64,000 nt of DNA from Aptenodytes patagonicus (taxonomy: Eukaryota > Chordata > Aves > Sphenisciformes > Spheniscidae). Positions within the stretch are counted from its first letter, which is position 1. The number at the start of each line of letters is the position of its first letter. Location of the stretch: positions 166,384,853 through 166,448,852 of the forward strand of contig NC_134950.1 in the NCBI RefSeq assembly GCF_965638725.1. Direction: 5' to 3'. The notes under the pieces are model-generated. The model saw only the letters and a list, made by a program, of their open reading frames with translations, ran no database searches and was not told the DNA's origin. Positions 26,428-37,820 of this stretch are shown here, one piece after another. The position numbers and the translations under genes were made by a program.

Positions 26428-26940
26428 AGAATTGTCTCATACACTGGGGAGGAAGATTCCTGAAAGGTAAGTGAGTTCCATTTTTCAGCTCAAGACTTTA
26501 GTGCTTAGCAGATGCATTTGATGAAAGATGGGAATTTATACAAAAACACAGTTGCTTCTCACTTAAAAAAGTATATTTAAATCTCATTTCTGCTTGGAAA
26601 AGGCTTAGTGTCATTTTGTGACTGGCTGTGGATGATGTATAACTCAAGCATGCTGGAAAACCAGTCTGGTCTACACCAAGGGTGAAAAATGTACATTACA
26701 ATTGAGGGTTTTCCGCCCATATCTCCCTTTCTGCAAGACCCAGCTACAGAGCGCTGTGTTATACAATACAGCCATGCAGCACTCAGAGTTTACATGCTAT
26801 GGTGATACTGTAGAGACACCCTGCACATAGCAAAAAGCTATAATAAACACTACTGCAAGACAATCCTATTCATTTTAGTGAGACTCTTCTCACAGAAAGT
26901 TAAAAAAATTCAGAGATGAAGGAAGAAATACCCAGACTAA

Positions 26941-27289
26941 GACAACATTTGGATCAGGTCCTATTTTAGGTTCTGCTTGAAGGAGCTCTTGAGTACATTT
27001 AGCTTCACCTGTAGATGCACCAGCCAACGTGGCACGTGTCTTTCTGAACGTGCAGCCACCTGGGTGGGGATGTGCTGAAGAAAGTCTCAGCTGCCCACAT
27101 AGAGGGTTTCATTGTCAGAGCAACCAAAGCACACAGCAATGAAGGGAACAGTGTGTGCATTTGCTGCACAGGCTGTCTGTGTCCCTGCAAGTGACCTGGC
27201 CGATTCACCCCAAGAGATTCCCTTTGATGACATTTGGATGAGGTCTTATTTTACATTCTGTTTGCTGGAGCAGAGATCTTGGCTGCATT
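26941..27289 (+). repeat. Diverged direct repeat pair, about 60-bp units
   Basis: The segment 26941-27000 (CATTTGGATCAGGTCCTATT...) aligns with 27227-27289 (CATTTGGATGAGGTCTTATT...) at roughly 75-80% identity by eye. Homology runs through the TTCTGNTTG and GGAGC blocks to a shared ACATT/GCATT end. The copies are about 285 bp apart and lie 0.5-0.9 kb beyond the 5' end of the CR1 copy. The origin is unknown: a local duplication or two relics of an old repeat. Confidence 0.65.
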
Positions 27290-29740
27290 GTGTGATGCCC
27301 AGACGCCCAGATGAGGGACTTTTTGAAGAGCATGGTAGTCACTATCTGAGTGCCATGAGCTGCTAAGCAGTATCTAGGAGCTACAATAAGTTACCAAGCC
27401 TCCTCAGCTCTGTTCTTTCCTTCCTTTCCCAGATCAGGACAAACTTTGTGGAGGACTGAACTGACCTTGTACTTCCATCCCTTATTCTTCCACTCTCACT
27501 GTGCCCTTCCCTGCTTAAGGTACCAATCAACAGTGACAGCACATAATTTAAGCTAGGAGAAGGGTAACATTTCCTAAGCATTCGGACTTTCTGAGATTTG
27601 ATACAGATGACAAATCTCATCAGGATGAAGATCTGGGCTTTCTTGTGCATGACCCTAAAACAGTGCAGGTGGTTTTGAGAGCTACCCCAGAAATGCTCCT
27701 TATTTTCTAAGCTCGTCTGAGGGCTGCTACTTTTACACATGCCTCAGCAGATGGACTAACACCCTCTGGAGCCAAAAATAGTTCCTGCTGCAGCCACAGT
27801 AAGAGCTATACAACTGGGAGCATAATAAGCTCGCATCCTTGGTAGAGGGGCACAGAGGTGAAATTGTTAGCAAGCACCAAGCAGGAGTTACAGCACCTCG
27901 AGTCCTCAAATAGTCTTGATTGGTGTGACAGCCACTGCCTTGGTCAACACCAGGGTCTGCCCAGGGAGCGAGACGCATGAACATCTAAAACAGGGATCAG
28001 CTCAGGCACTCAGCAGGATCTCAGCTGTTCTTCGTAGCAGGTGATACTGGAGAATTACATCCTTTTGACAGACATTGAGTTGGACCTGTAATCCAAAAGC
28101 TGTCACTGCTACAGAAACTGCTACACAGGAAAAAAGTCACACGGCTGTTACCCTTTAGCACTTTGGCTTTATCTTCACAGTAACTTGCCTTCCTGCTAAT
28201 ATAGATTAGATCAACACTGACAAGGAGCATGATGGAATCTAACAATGTCAGACAGTTGGAGATGATGTTTAAACCACCCAGTCCAATTTTTTGGGGTTTT
28301 GTTTTTGGTTTAATGCAGAGGACAGGGCCAACCCAAAGCAAATGGGAATAAGGAAGACCTGGCAATTTCCAAACATCTTCACCTATATCTGTATCTTTTC
28401 CCATGCATTTGTATGCATTTAAAGTCTGCAGCCAAAGTGGGAAATTCCTAGGAATACCTTTTACCATTTAACACCTTGCAAATGCAATCTTTATCTCCAT
28501 GGTATTTTTGCCTGCCCAAGGTCACATCAGCAACTGGAGTACACTTAGATATCCCACTGCAGATGCAGCCCTGAGCCCTTGCAATGGCAGAGAGATTGGC
28601 CTGTCACAGTAAAGTTACGCAGAGTGGATACCAAAGAGGGAGGGTGGTCTTTCCTTTGGGGCATTAAAAGTGTCCTGGGCTTTTTGATGGGATCTGTCTA
28701 TCCTGCATTAGGTCAAACCCTTTAATGAAGTCAAGTGGTTGCTGTCTTGAGAAGGGGTGACTGCAGTAACCAGCCTTGAAGACACAGCTGCCCCTTCCCA
28801 GCTGGTGGAAGAGGTTATCAGAAATGGTCATCCCTAAAGTGTCCATTCAGCGGGGTTTGTCTGAGCTGGGCTTCTGAAAATGCTTCAGTGTTTTCCTTGG
28901 ACTTTAGCCACTAAAGAGAAGATCCAGGTTGGCACTGGTGTACTGCATTTAGTATTATTTTGATGTCTGGCTACAGTCTGTTTCTAATAACTGTCCATGA
29001 AAGATGTGGCCCTGATCATATGTTGGAGTTATTTTGGTGTTGGCCAGTGGAAGGAGGATTAGGACTGGCCTTGGAAGCGTTGCTTTTTTACCTCTCTTTG
29101 CTGTTACTGTGCCAGGTGGCCTTCGCAAACTCACCCAACACTTCTTCTGCCCCATCTCATTCACAAGATGAAGACTGCACTACTCCGTCTTTCCAAGACA
29201 TGTCCTCTTTCAGTGCTAGGCTTTATTATTGTTGATTTTTTTTTTCCTGAGTTGTCAGGTAAAACCCTAAAAGGCTACGTCTTGGGGAAAGAAGAGACAA
29301 AGTGTGAGGACCCTGTTCTGCGTAGGTTTATAACCTCTTGCATACTCAACAATTGATGTAATTTAAATAAAAGAGGGGGTTGGAGGAGAATTCCAGCCTA
29401 ATTACACATTACAATGGTGCTGTGCTTCTTCTGGGAGACCAGCCAGGCATCTGGAAAGAGGTTCTACTCCCAGCAGGGGGGAGCTGACAGGACAAAGAAG
29501 AGGAGGCTGGGGAGTAAGCAGGACAGAAAATACAACCAGAGGAGGGTGGCCCAGCTTCAACCAGGAAATTACAATATTACCAACACCAGACAGCATGGAC
29601 ATGGCAGCCACATGGCCAATCTCAGAGGTAAATCTGGGTCATAGCAGTTTGAATTCAGGTGCCTCGGGCTGCCCCTTAACCTTGCTGAAAGCCTTGCACC
29701 AGGAGCACACACAATTCATAGCTGAGCTTCTCACTTGTCA

Positions 29741-29868
29741 TGGGCCACCTTGGAGGCCTTTTCAGTGTCATCACAACACGCTGCCTAAGAGCTCTGCTCC
29801 CTTTGGGCCACCTTGGAGGCCATCTCAAAGAGTCATCCCAACACACTGCCTAAGAGCTCTGCTTCCTC
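29741..29868 (+). repeat. Two-copy tandem duplication, about 63-65 bp unit
   Basis: Copy 1 (29741-29803) and copy 2 (29804-29868) both begin TGGGCCACCTTGGAGGCC and both contain CTGCCTAAGAGCTCTGCT. They differ by a few substitutions and small indels. The duplication accounts for the repeated GPPWRP peptide in a chance 201-codon frame across it. Confidence 0.85.
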
Positions 29869-30303
29869 CCCCATCAATGCAACAGTTCAGTGGGAACAGG
29901 CCTTGTCTGCACCTCACTCACTTCCAAGACGCTGTTAAAATTATCTCCCAGCTTCTCCCCGTTGGACAGATCACCACTCCTTCTTGCACAAATTCCCAGG
30001 GCAGAGGTGGGACTATAGGACCACCTTCTCCACATTTCCCCTATATCCATGAGGCTTCCCTGGCCAAGAGCAGCAGCTGGGAATGGTTAGTAGACACTGA
30101 ACTCATATCCCTTGCAGACAAGGGGTGGTCTTCTCTTTCCTGGCATACAAAGCAGCAGAAGAGGGTGCCCTGGCAGCTGCTGTTTGAAAACGCTGCTTAA
30201 GTGACTGTGAAGAGAGCCAGATAGACTTCAGCCCTGAAGACTCGAGTGCCCTATTTAGCCACAGAGTGGGGACGCAAGGAGTGACTGCAGATTTTGCATG
30301 CAG

Positions 30304-30413
30304 GCTGTCTCAGTATTCTCCAGCACTGGTTTGGAGGACTACATCCAGGCTGGATCCCCAAACCCATTCAGACCTGCCAACAAACTGCCGGAACAAACTT
30401 GGGGAGCTGAACA
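30304..30413 (+). CDS. Internal coding exon of an unidentified Ser/Pro-rich protein gene
   Basis: The acceptor is ATTTTGCATGCAG, with only a modest pyrimidine tract, and the donor is GAACA|GTGAGG. The 110-bp exon starts in phase 0, like the end of the exon at 17202-17363, and ends with two bases (CA) of a codon. Those two bases plus the leading G of the exon at 46476 make a Gln codon, so both junctions agree. The peptide includes DYIQAGSPNPFRPANKL and ends GAE. A second frame is open across the same segment and beyond, to about 30478. I chose the first because it fits both neighbours and uses the better donor. Its polar, Pro- and Asn-rich composition is like the flanking exons. Confidence 0.58.
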
Positions 30414-33400
30414 GTGAGGAGCCAATCCATTTCACCAGCCTTCAGACGGTAACAATCCTTCCCAGCCCACGAGCCTGAGAGCAGGAGAGGGGAAAGGCTC
30501 CAGATTTCATTCTTAATCCTCCAAGTTATTCATACTAGCCCCATTCCCCAGCATTAGGAAGGGCAACCTTCCCTTATATGGTCAAGAAAAAGTGGAGAAT
30601 ATCTGCAATACATTCTCACATCTGTGCTCAGCCGAGCCTGGCCAGCATGTCCCTGTGAATGCAGAAGTCATAACTGCCAAAAGCTGTGGAGCAACTGCCT
30701 CCACCCTGCTGTGAAAAGGCAGGCAAGGGGGATAAACAGATACGGGTGGAAACATTGCAAAATGGATCGCATTAAGCAATGCTGCTCACGGGTTTATGGT
30801 ATCTGATCTGGTTTGTTTTCCCGTGCAAGCCTGGAACCCAGTGGGAAAAGGCAACTTGCAAATGTGAAAAGAACAGTAAGAAAATGCTGCAAGGCCAAGT
30901 CCTGGAGAAGTAGCTAAAATGGTGCATATAGACCCCCAAAGGACCCAGAAAAAAACTGGTCCTGCTTACTAAGACAAATAGGTGCAGATTACCCTAATGA
31001 AATTCTCCGACATCTTCTTGCCTGATATGAAGGTCAAGGTTTTAAACTGTGGAGGCTTAGAAGAAAGAAGGAGGGTTCAGACAGGCTCTTCAGGGAAAAA
31101 GGGACAAGACCATTGGGAAGATCCTTCCAACAGATAGCATTAGGGCTATAAAGAGGGAGACGTTGCCACATTTCTCTGCTGATGGAGAAATAAATGCCAT
31201 TTTGGGGTTTTAAATACCAATACCTGTGCCACCTTAGGCACAAGAGCATGACCCATCTGAAAGGTTGCCCGGGCAGTGTTTGTCTAATGATAAAGTTCTT
31301 AACCACATTGGTTTCTTCCACCTAGATGTCCTACTTTCTTTCAGAAAGGATCAGATGTTCAAGGGATGGGTTTGGTTTTTACAGGACCCTTGTATGCACA
31401 TTAAGGAGAACTAAGCATGTTTTTAAGTGTAACCCCCAAGTCTGAGAGGCATCTGGGCTAATAAAAAGTCAGTCTGTAGTCCTGAAGACATGGCATGTAT
31501 TGCATCCATATAATGAAACCCAGAGCAGTGTGGCTACATCCAAACCAGATTCAAGCATTGCCTGGGGTCAAGCTACCCCAGGCCAAAACTGTGCCAGGGT
31601 GCATGCTGACGATGAAAATGTGCTTGGTTGTGACCTGCTGGTCTCGAAAAAGGGTCTTACCAGGACACAAGATGTCCTGCTCTGTCCTCCTACTACTTTG
31701 GCCTTGGCTCTGTGGCCAAAATCCCCCAAAGGTGATGGTGCAGAGAGGAGGCCATTAGGCACCAGCGTGGCAAGCTGGTCTCAAAGACACCTTGGGTTTC
31801 CTTCCTGCCTCCCACTTCCAGCCCTATCAGATGATGCTCCAGGCCCAAGGACCAGGCTTCGGATCAGAGGTTGCCAAGGTTGGGCTGGGGCTGAGGAAGG
31901 GGGCTGAGGCATGGAGAGGAGGAGACAGATACAACCTCATCCTGATTGCCCCAAATTTCTTTCTTCTGATGAATATTTGGGTTCGACCTGGGATGCAACC
32001 GTGGAGAAGAATGATCTCTTTAAGTCGCTTCTAGCTGGCTGAAAAGGAAGCACACAGTTTCAGAGCCTGGCAGTGCTGCTCACAAGCCCCCTCAGCAACT
32101 CCAGCCCCAAGAAGCTATGGATGCTCTGGAAATCAGAGCCTTTCTGTGTCAAGCTCCATATTTGAGGACCTAAACAGAGGCACTCTGATTTTCAAAGGTG
32201 CCAAACACCTTTAGTTTCCTTTTCCCCTAATGGCTTTTGTTGCTCCTTTAAAACTAGAACACTTTAAAAAATCCTTTAACACGTAACTAGTGTTTGGGGA
32301 GCATCCTGTTCCAGAACACAGCTTTACACACCAGAAAATGGTCTGATTTTCACGAAAGACCTTTCCTCCCATATAGCAGTTTCTGCAAGACAGGCATCTT
32401 AAAAGCATCTTGATTCAATTGTCTTTATTTTTAAATAATACCAGGCAGTAACCCATCCAATGTCACCCAGCACTCACTAAAAAACCCACTGTCTCTACAT
32501 CCTGGAAGCCCTAGGAAAACCTAAAACCCTCGTGTCATGATGAAAAATACCCCAGTGCTTTGATTTTCTCCTGAAGGTTGTATGAAGGGACGTTGCTGGC
32601 AGCATGCTCTGTGCCCTTCTCCAGGTCAGCACTGCTCTTGCTATAAACATTTTGCCCCTTTCTGCCAGCTCTGTAGAAAAAGCATCCCTGTCCAAACACA
32701 TGGAGGAAAAACCACTTTCCCGATGTTGAAACAGAGGTGATGGGACAAAGATACACAGGAAAAGCTGGGCACTGGTTAATTGGGCTCTATTTATGAGTAG
32801 GTAATTAGGTGCAGCTGCAGTACTCCCTGCCCTCATAGCTGCAATGAGAGACAAAACATGTTCCCATTGCATGGATGTCCCTTAACTCTGTGCTCCTCTA
32901 GGGACAGCCTGTCTGGAAACAGCCTTACAGCATCCCTTGGAGGGGGATGGAGGAAGGAAAGCAGACTCCAACATGGGAGGCTGAGTCCAGGTCCCAAGAG
33001 TGAGCCGACCCGGGAAGGGAATATCAAGGCTGCCTGTATACCATCACTGCTATGCAGCTTGGACATCCAGGACATTGTTCAGACACCAGGTACAGAGCAT
33101 TTGGATATAGCAGTGAATAAAAAGTACCTTTAACTGCCAGTGTCATGATGTTTCTGTGCACTGCAGGTCAGCCCGGAGGTCAGAGGTCCTGTGGTCTCCA
33201 TCTCCAGAGCATGGCTAGGATACAGTCAACAGCAGGTAACAACCTTCTCATGAAAAGAACATGAGGGAGGAAATTACCTTTATTAAACAGACATGGACAG
33301 GGTAGTTTCCCAACCTCTGGCAGCTTTCTTACCTGTTCTGCCTCCTCCTTGTTGGTGGGGAGACCAGATTTTTGATGTGCTCACTGCACCCCCTCTGCCA

Positions 33401-35614
33401 CTGCACCCACTGTGGCAGTGAGTACAAAATCTGTCCCCTCTCCCTTCACAGGCTCCCACCTCCTGTTTTTAAATGAAATTTCCCCTGGATCCACCATTTC
33501 TGCTAATATTCAGAGAGGATCCCAGCAATGCCGTTTTGACATATCTGTGCTTCTGCCAAGCTCCTCTGAGATATCCTCTGAAAATCTATCAGATCCTGAA
33601 GTGGAGACACTCCCTATTTTGTATAAATAAATATGATTTAATTACTCCGTGGGAGGCTCTGGAAATCCTGCAAGGATGAAACTCCCTTCAGCTGAGTGCC
33701 TTGCAAACACATATGGAGACAAGTCCCCTGCTTTAAAGACCTTCACCCAACCTTCTCCAGCTGACAGGGTGCAGAGGAGAGAAATGCCTGCAAATGAGGA
33801 AATGCTCCCCAAAAGTAAGGTGGAAGCGCCCTCTTGTGTCCTCGGAGGAGGCCAAGTGGGTTTTTATCGAAAACAGGTGGGTACACGCTCCTCTTCAGAC
33901 CTTTTTGCACAAGTCGGGCACATCAACACTACCTAAAGGGCAGAAGATGGGGGAACGGGGAGTTGTCCCAGTTTGACACCATGGTCCTGGAAGAAGCTCC
34001 CTCTCTTGCTGTAAACGCAGCAGGAAAGACTGTGCAGAGGCAGCATGGAAACTGGTGCTATCACACCACCGGGAAACCCAGCACAGAGCCCACCACGCTT
34101 CACCGATGTGTCCTCAGGCAGAGAGTTGTGGGGAGGGAAGCGCCAGATGGAGGACAGCAGTGAGGGGGATTTGGGAAAATAAACTGCACAGAAAGTTAAA
34201 ATTAACTGGATTTTTTTTTTTTTAAATGCATATTTTTGCCTTCTAGATCCTTTCCAGAATGGGATGCGGTTGAGAGACTGGCTTAGGGCATCTTCCAAGA
34301 GAGCTTTTACTCCCTGAACAAGCCAAGGTGCTTTGGTGCTTCCCAATCCCCAGACATTTTCCCTCTGCTTGGCATGGTGCTCCTCCAAGGACGATGACAG
34401 CAGGGATGTATATGGCACCGACGGCATCCATCCATAGAAGAGGGCTCCGACCAAGGTGCCTTGTCCCTGGACACACACAGCTTTGCAAGCAGGACCCTTG
34501 AGCCTCAACAGCAGAAATATCTCTCAGTCTCTGTCCCCTGTGCTCACCCAGCTGTGGGTGAGATGCACCAGGGAGAGCAGGTAGTGGATGCAGGTCTCCA
34601 TGCATGGGCAGTGGGCAGCTCTGGACAGGTGATTCAGGGCAACCCCCACAGAAAAAAGATCTACTTGGAATACAACTATTTGGAAACAATAATTCAATAG
34701 CCACCCAAACCTGTCACCCTTGATGGACTGCCTTCTTTGGGTGGACAAAATCCCCCAATGCACTTTGGGAGTACCCTTGGCCATTTCGCAATAGACCTTC
34801 TGAAGTCAGGGGAGCAGTGAACCTCAGTCCTTCAGGGTAAAGGGATTACAACAACCCATACGGAGGAAAAATACTGATTATGGAAAACACAGGCAAACTG
34901 CTTGACAAACACCGTATCTAGAGTATTTACCTTAGAAGACTTGGAGACAAGACAGGGAACAGGGTTGTAAACAAAGAAATGAAGCTCAGAAATGCAAAGA
35001 GGTCACAAGCAAGGAGAGGGGAGAACACAGCAGGGGTTTGAGCCTCTGCAGCTGAGGGTTTATTCACACAGCATCTGTCCACAGGTAATCCTGAGTTTGC
35101 CGTACAGACAGCAAAAGTATCTAGCTGAGCAGACAGCAGCACCGCCAAACCTACCTCCCCCACCACCACCACGTGTGATCTGTGCTCGCTGAGTCCTATC
35201 CAGCGCAAGCCTGCAGTTCCCACGGGGTTTTGCCTTGTCAGAGACACGTTAAGCTCCTGAGGGCACATGCTGCAGCACGCCTGCCGACACGCTCTTCTAT
35301 ATGTCCCCACATTGCTGTAGACAGACGACCTCTCTCCTGGTGGGGACATCCCCGGGGCTCTGCGGATTTGACAGCTGCTTGGGAGCATATTCAGAGCCAC
35401 GGACACCCGATGCTGCGGAATGCACACAAGCAGCTTCTGAATCCTTTGGATGGCCGGAGATCACTTTCTGTATTTTGAGCAAGTGGTGGCACCACGGGCT
35501 AGAAGCTTTCAGGCTTCACAAATCTTTCTTTACAGGAAAAGAAGGGCTGGAAGAGATCTCTTGTTTTCCAGGGACTACCTTTCCTGCCTTTCAAAGACTA
35601 GCAGAAGCACATCA

Positions 35615-35650
35615 CTGTTGATAATAACAATAATAATAATAATAATGAAT
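35615..35650. repeat. AAT trinucleotide repeat
   Basis: A run of about eight AAT/ATA units with one interrupting C. A simple microsatellite. Confidence 0.7.
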
Positions 35651-36972
35651 AAATCTCACTCGGATGCCACTTTGGTATGCAAATGTTTCCTCCTTATTTG
35701 CATCTTTCCAAAGGATCATGCAGATACGAAGCTAAATCTATTTCTTAGCAGTCGCATCAAGTTGGCAATGTGGAGATCTTTAAGATACATAGGGCTCAGG
35801 AATACAGGTCCTCAGTGAGGATTTGCAGGCACTAAAATGTAATAAAACCAATACCCAGCCAGTTCACCTATAGCCTGCAAGGCCGTGCAGCCCACTGAAG
35901 AAACGGTACATATTTGCACTTTTCAACCTACAGTTCATTCTGGTGTCTGATCTTGAAGGTCAAAACAGACCTGGTGGGAAAAAAGCTGATTTTAGGACTA
36001 GCAAGAGCAGTTTTGAGTCCTGACACATGCAAGACTGATGCAATTGTGCCCAATTCACGATCCCCTGGCCCAAAACCCTTTCCCTGCTCCTAACCGCACA
36101 CCAGGAGGGAACTCAGCCCGGGGACTGCGAGGAGGCGATGACAGCTGCCAAGCGCCCCAGCCAGCTGGAAAGAGGCTGAAGATGGAGCAGGGCTGTCTGG
36201 GCTGGGCCCTGGGGAGATGCCCCAACACCCCCCGGCACCACTGGGTCCTTATGCAGCCATTACGCTCCAGATACGCTCAAGGCCAGACCCCCAGCTGAAA
36301 GCGACGGAGCGACACACATTTTCCTCCGCCGAGAATCGGAGACGAGCGGAGCCGGGCTTGCTGCTTGCATACAGCATGGTTTTCAGCAGCGGTGCATTGA
36401 TGCAGGACTTGAGCTGCTTCTTGGCCCCTCGCCCACTCTGCTGAGCCCGAAGCAGGGAGCATCTCCCTCTCACCTAGATTTGCGCTTGCTCACGTTCCTA
36501 AGACAGATCTTAACAGATTTCCCGCACATCTGCTGCAAGGCTCATGGTCGGGGCTGGCAGGCAGCAGCGCCGTTCAGCCAGCTCCCTCTGGGCTGCTCTG
36601 CAGTGGTCTCTTTCTTCCGAGTCAACACTTTCAGGTACAAGAGTTTGCAGTGCCAAGAGCCTCTAGTGCAGGCATGGAGAAAAAAGACACCCTAATGGTC
36701 GCCAAACCTTTGCACATCTTCCAAACAACCTAAAAACACACTGCAAAATGTGCACAAGGGTGCATTTGCCAGGGAGGAGAGGGCAGAGTTGCTGTAGGGC
36801 TGCTGTTGCCTGTCCCCTTCCTTTAGCATCAATCATGGCAGTGTGTGTTCTCCAGCTCATTAAAAAAAGGGGGGGGAAAGCAGAAGCTTTTGCCCCATAT
36901 TATGGCTGCACCCAGCTCTGATGTATGCCCACAGAGTACAAAAGCACAGAATATGCACACTGTGTAGTTTGC

Positions 36973-36992
36973 AGACACACACACACACACAG
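36973..36992. repeat. CA dinucleotide repeat
   Basis: About nine CA units. Short, with no other feature attached. Confidence 0.75.
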
Positions 36993-37437
36993 AGCCCCAC
37001 AGTGTCTTAGAGGCAGCCAGGAAATATTTCTTTCTCACAAGAAATGTATTTTTTCTGGTTTTAATTTTCAGAGCTTCCCAGGGGGAAAAAAAGATACTTT
37101 TCAATGAGAAACTGAAGCCTGAACAATCTGCGGTTTCGCATTTTACTGGGGAGGGTGGAAGAAACATCCACCTCCAAACACTTTCATAAAACCATCTCAG
37201 GCAATCACCCCCTTTCACAGGGAAAAGCCTGTGAATGAAAAACATCAGCAGCCCAAAGGGACACTGCAGTCCCATACAGTCAGAATAAGATGCTCTATAT
37301 ACTAAGGATTGAAAAGACAAAGTCTTTCCTTGAGAAAAAGCAGTGCATGGGACAAGCAGAGTGCTCAGGGTGAGGAGAGTCACACAACTTCTAGTTGCAT
37401 GGGCTTATTCATATTCAAAAATTAAAGGTAGCTCTAG

Positions 37438-37820
37438 TTCTCCCCTCCCTTCCTTCCTTCCTTCCTTCCTTCCTTCCTTCCTTCCTTTCTTTTTTCTTTC
37501 TTTCTTTCTCTTTCTTTCTTTCTTTCTTTCTTTTTCTTTCTTTCTTTCTCTTTCTTTCTCTTTCTTTCTCTTTCTTTCTTTCTTTCTTTCTTTTTCTTTC
37601 TTTCTTTCTCTTTCTTTCTTTCTTTCTTTCTCTTTCTTTCTCTTTCTTTCTTTCTTTCTTTTTCTTTCTTCCTTTTTCTTTCTTTCCTTCTTTTTCTTTC
37701 TTTCCTTCTTTCCTTCTTTCCTTCTTTCCTTCCTTCCTTCCTCTCTTCCTTTCTTCCTTTCTTTCTCTCTTCCTTTTTTCCTGTCTGTCTTTCTGTCTTT
37801 CTGTCTTTCTTTCCAGCTTT
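37438..37820 (+). repeat. Long polypyrimidine microsatellite (CCTT/TTTC/CTTT units)
   Basis: From 37438 to 37782 the plus strand is C and T only, about 345 nt without a purine. It starts as a TTCC array, moves to TTTC and CTTT mixed arrays, and ends in TTCC/TTTC units. It then continues to about 37820 as CTGT/CTTT units. All long Phe/Leu/Ser frames here, and the Lys/Arg/Glu frames on the other strand, are translations of this repeat and not genes. Such mirror-like homopurine/homopyrimidine tracts can adopt triplex structure. Confidence 0.97.

Larger units (their letters stand above)
23749..26430 (-). mobile_element. CR1 non-LTR retrotransposon, 5'-truncated
   Basis: The element reads on the minus strand. 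At its 3' end (low coordinates) is the complement of the degenerate ATTCTATG octamer repeat, followed by the well-known CR1 tail GGTTGGAAGGGAC and CTAGTCCAACCCCCCTGC as seen on the plus strand. Going upstream in the element, remnants of ORF2 follow: a C-terminal part, reverse transcriptase with FADD, a linker, and part of the endonuclease with [10 protein letters not shown]. The element is about 2.7 kb, so the 5' UTR, ORF1 and the front of the endonuclease are missing, as usual for CR1. No target-site duplication is evident. At least three frames and several stops are needed to follow ORF2, so the copy is inactive. It is antisense to the proposed host gene. Confidence 0.95.
17364..30303 (+). 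other. Proposed 12.9-kb intron carrying an antisense CR1 copy
   Basis: The interval lies between two phase-0 exons. It contains the CR1 element at about 23749-26430 on the opposite strand, a perfect inverted repeat at 23504-23536, a diverged direct repeat at 26941-27000 and 27227-27289, and a 65-bp tandem duplication near 29741-29868. Elsewhere nothing supportable is seen. Exon-like frames near 18811 and 27177 were considered and rejected. Confidence 0.5.

Noticed and set aside
27177..27366. Frame over the second copy of the diverged repeat (DLADSPQEIPFDDIW)
   Set aside because: The homologous first copy does not keep the frame, and the acceptor is weak.
29595..30200. 201-codon plus-strand frame
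   Set aside because: It spans the 65-bp tandem duplication, has no consistent splice context and reads like random sequence.
33452..33630. Protein-like frame after CTCTCCCTTCACAG, ending near a TAA
   Set aside because: Its phase does not match the required phase 2 between 30413 and 46476; the donor is weak.
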